64,000 nt of DNA from Streptomyces sp. NBC_01723 (GTDB lineage Bacteria > Actinomycetota > Actinomycetes > Streptomycetales > Streptomycetaceae), in NCBI RefSeq assembly GCF_036246005.1, contig NZ_CP109171.1, positions 4,762,001 to 4,826,000 of the forward strand, written 5' to 3'. Positions 63,672 through 64,000 of this stretch are shown here, one piece after another. Every line of letters starts with the position of its first letter. The first letter of the stretch is position 1. Position numbers and translations under genes: made by a program. Under the pieces are notes generated by a model, which was not told where the DNA came from, made no database searches, and saw nothing but the letters and a program-made list of their open reading frames with translations.

Positions 63672-64000
63672 ATGAGGGGCACGACGGTACGCCGTACGGT
63701 CGTCTCGGTCGCGGTGTCGGTCATGCTGGCGGGCGTCACCGCCTGCACGTCCTCCGGGGACCCCGCCGCCCCGGCCTCCCCGGCTCCGCGGTCCTCAACG
63801 CCGGCGTCCTCCGGCCCTCCGGCCCTCACCGGTCCTTCGGCCGACGCCCTGCACGCCGTCGAGCGGGCGACCGGCCGGGCGGGTTCGGCGCGGGTGGAGT
63901 CCACGACCGTGATGGGCAGCGAGCTGTCCCTGGAGGCCACCGGCGCCCTCGGCTGGCACGACGGCCTCACCGGCACCCTCATGATCACGTACACCGGCGG
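63672..64000 (+). CDS. Lipoprotein, truncated by the window edge
   Basis: The first ~109 residues of an exported lipoprotein. The signal peptide TVVSVAVSVMLAGVTAC has a lipobox ending in Cys at about residue 25, followed by a Ser/Pro/Ala linker and the start of a beta-rich domain (ARVESTTVMGSELSLEATGALGW) that looks like the LolA/LppX type. ATG 63672. The gene continues beyond 64000, so family is provisional. It interrupts the usual rplA-rplJ neighbourhood, as in other Streptomyces. Confidence 0.8.
   Translation, partial: MRGTTVRRTVVSVAVSVMLAGVTACTSSGDPAAPASPAPRSSTPASSGPPALTGPSADALHAVERATGRAGSARVESTTVMGSELSLEATGALGWHDGLTGTLMITYTG

Overview
The window is high-GC actinobacterial chromosome, almost certainly Streptomyces. 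The evidence is the very high third-position GC, many GTG starts, coupled ATGA/GTGA junctions, and gene families and gene order that match, from memory, the S. coelicolor stretch around SCO4577-SCO4650. No database could be searched, so locus correspondence is recall, not proof.

Region by region. 0.2-2.6 kb: an M56-type membrane metallopeptidase and fumarylacetoacetase (tyrosine breakdown), both leftward. 3.0-13.6 kb: a cell-surface glycopolymer locus of eight genes in two converging operons. Rightward are a DegT-type aminotransferase, an unusually long flippase, a large GT-C/polymerase-like membrane protein, a small membrane protein and an anchored GH26-like hydrolase. Leftward are a family-2 glycosyltransferase, a NodB-type polysaccharide deacetylase and a CelD/FemAB-like acyltransferase. 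13.9-27 kb: mixed housekeeping and envelope genes. These are a HAD phosphatase, a secreted SLT lytic transglycosylase behind a clear c-di-AMP (ydaO-type) riboswitch, polyprenyl diphosphate synthase, a LolA-like protein with an ABC exporter, an FMN reductase, a divergent pair (P-loop-like protein and TPR protein), a secreted M28 aminopeptidase, a VOC protein, RarD and a quinone-oxidoreductase-like protein. 27-34.2 kb: the 2-oxoacid:ferredoxin oxidoreductase genes korAB, then one NarL-type response regulator and two paralogous histidine kinases.

34.4-44.5 kb: a second, incomplete complex I operon, nuoABCHIJKLMN, without nuoD, E, F or G. NuoB, C, I, J and K all carry long low-complexity C-terminal tails. 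44.7-49 kb: htpX, YccF, SMI1/KNR4, an APC permease, GlsB and YajQ. 49.2-52.5 kb: tRNA-Tyr, the kind of locus used by SLP1 in S. coelicolor, followed by an almost perfect 22-bp hairpin and a small patch of poorly characterised genes, including an amidohydrolase that has lost expected catalytic positions. 52.6-58 kb: tRNA-Thr, tRNA-Met, rpmG, two MaoC-type dehydratase subunits that suggest a heterodimer, a TetR regulator and MFS exporter sharing the same palindromic operator, a DUF3291-like protein, and murB. 58-64 kb: an adenosine-deaminase-family protein, aspartate aminotransferase, tRNA-Trp, then secE-nusG-rplK-rplA, ending in a truncated lipoprotein gene.

Functional themes are envelope building (glycopolymer locus, lytic transglycosylase, murB, polyprenyl carrier) and respiration (polyprenyl side chain for menaquinone, KorAB, partial complex I). 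The proximity of a ferredoxin-reducing enzyme to a complex I lacking its NADH module is the most interesting functional hint. No CRISPR array, insertion sequence or intact prophage was seen.
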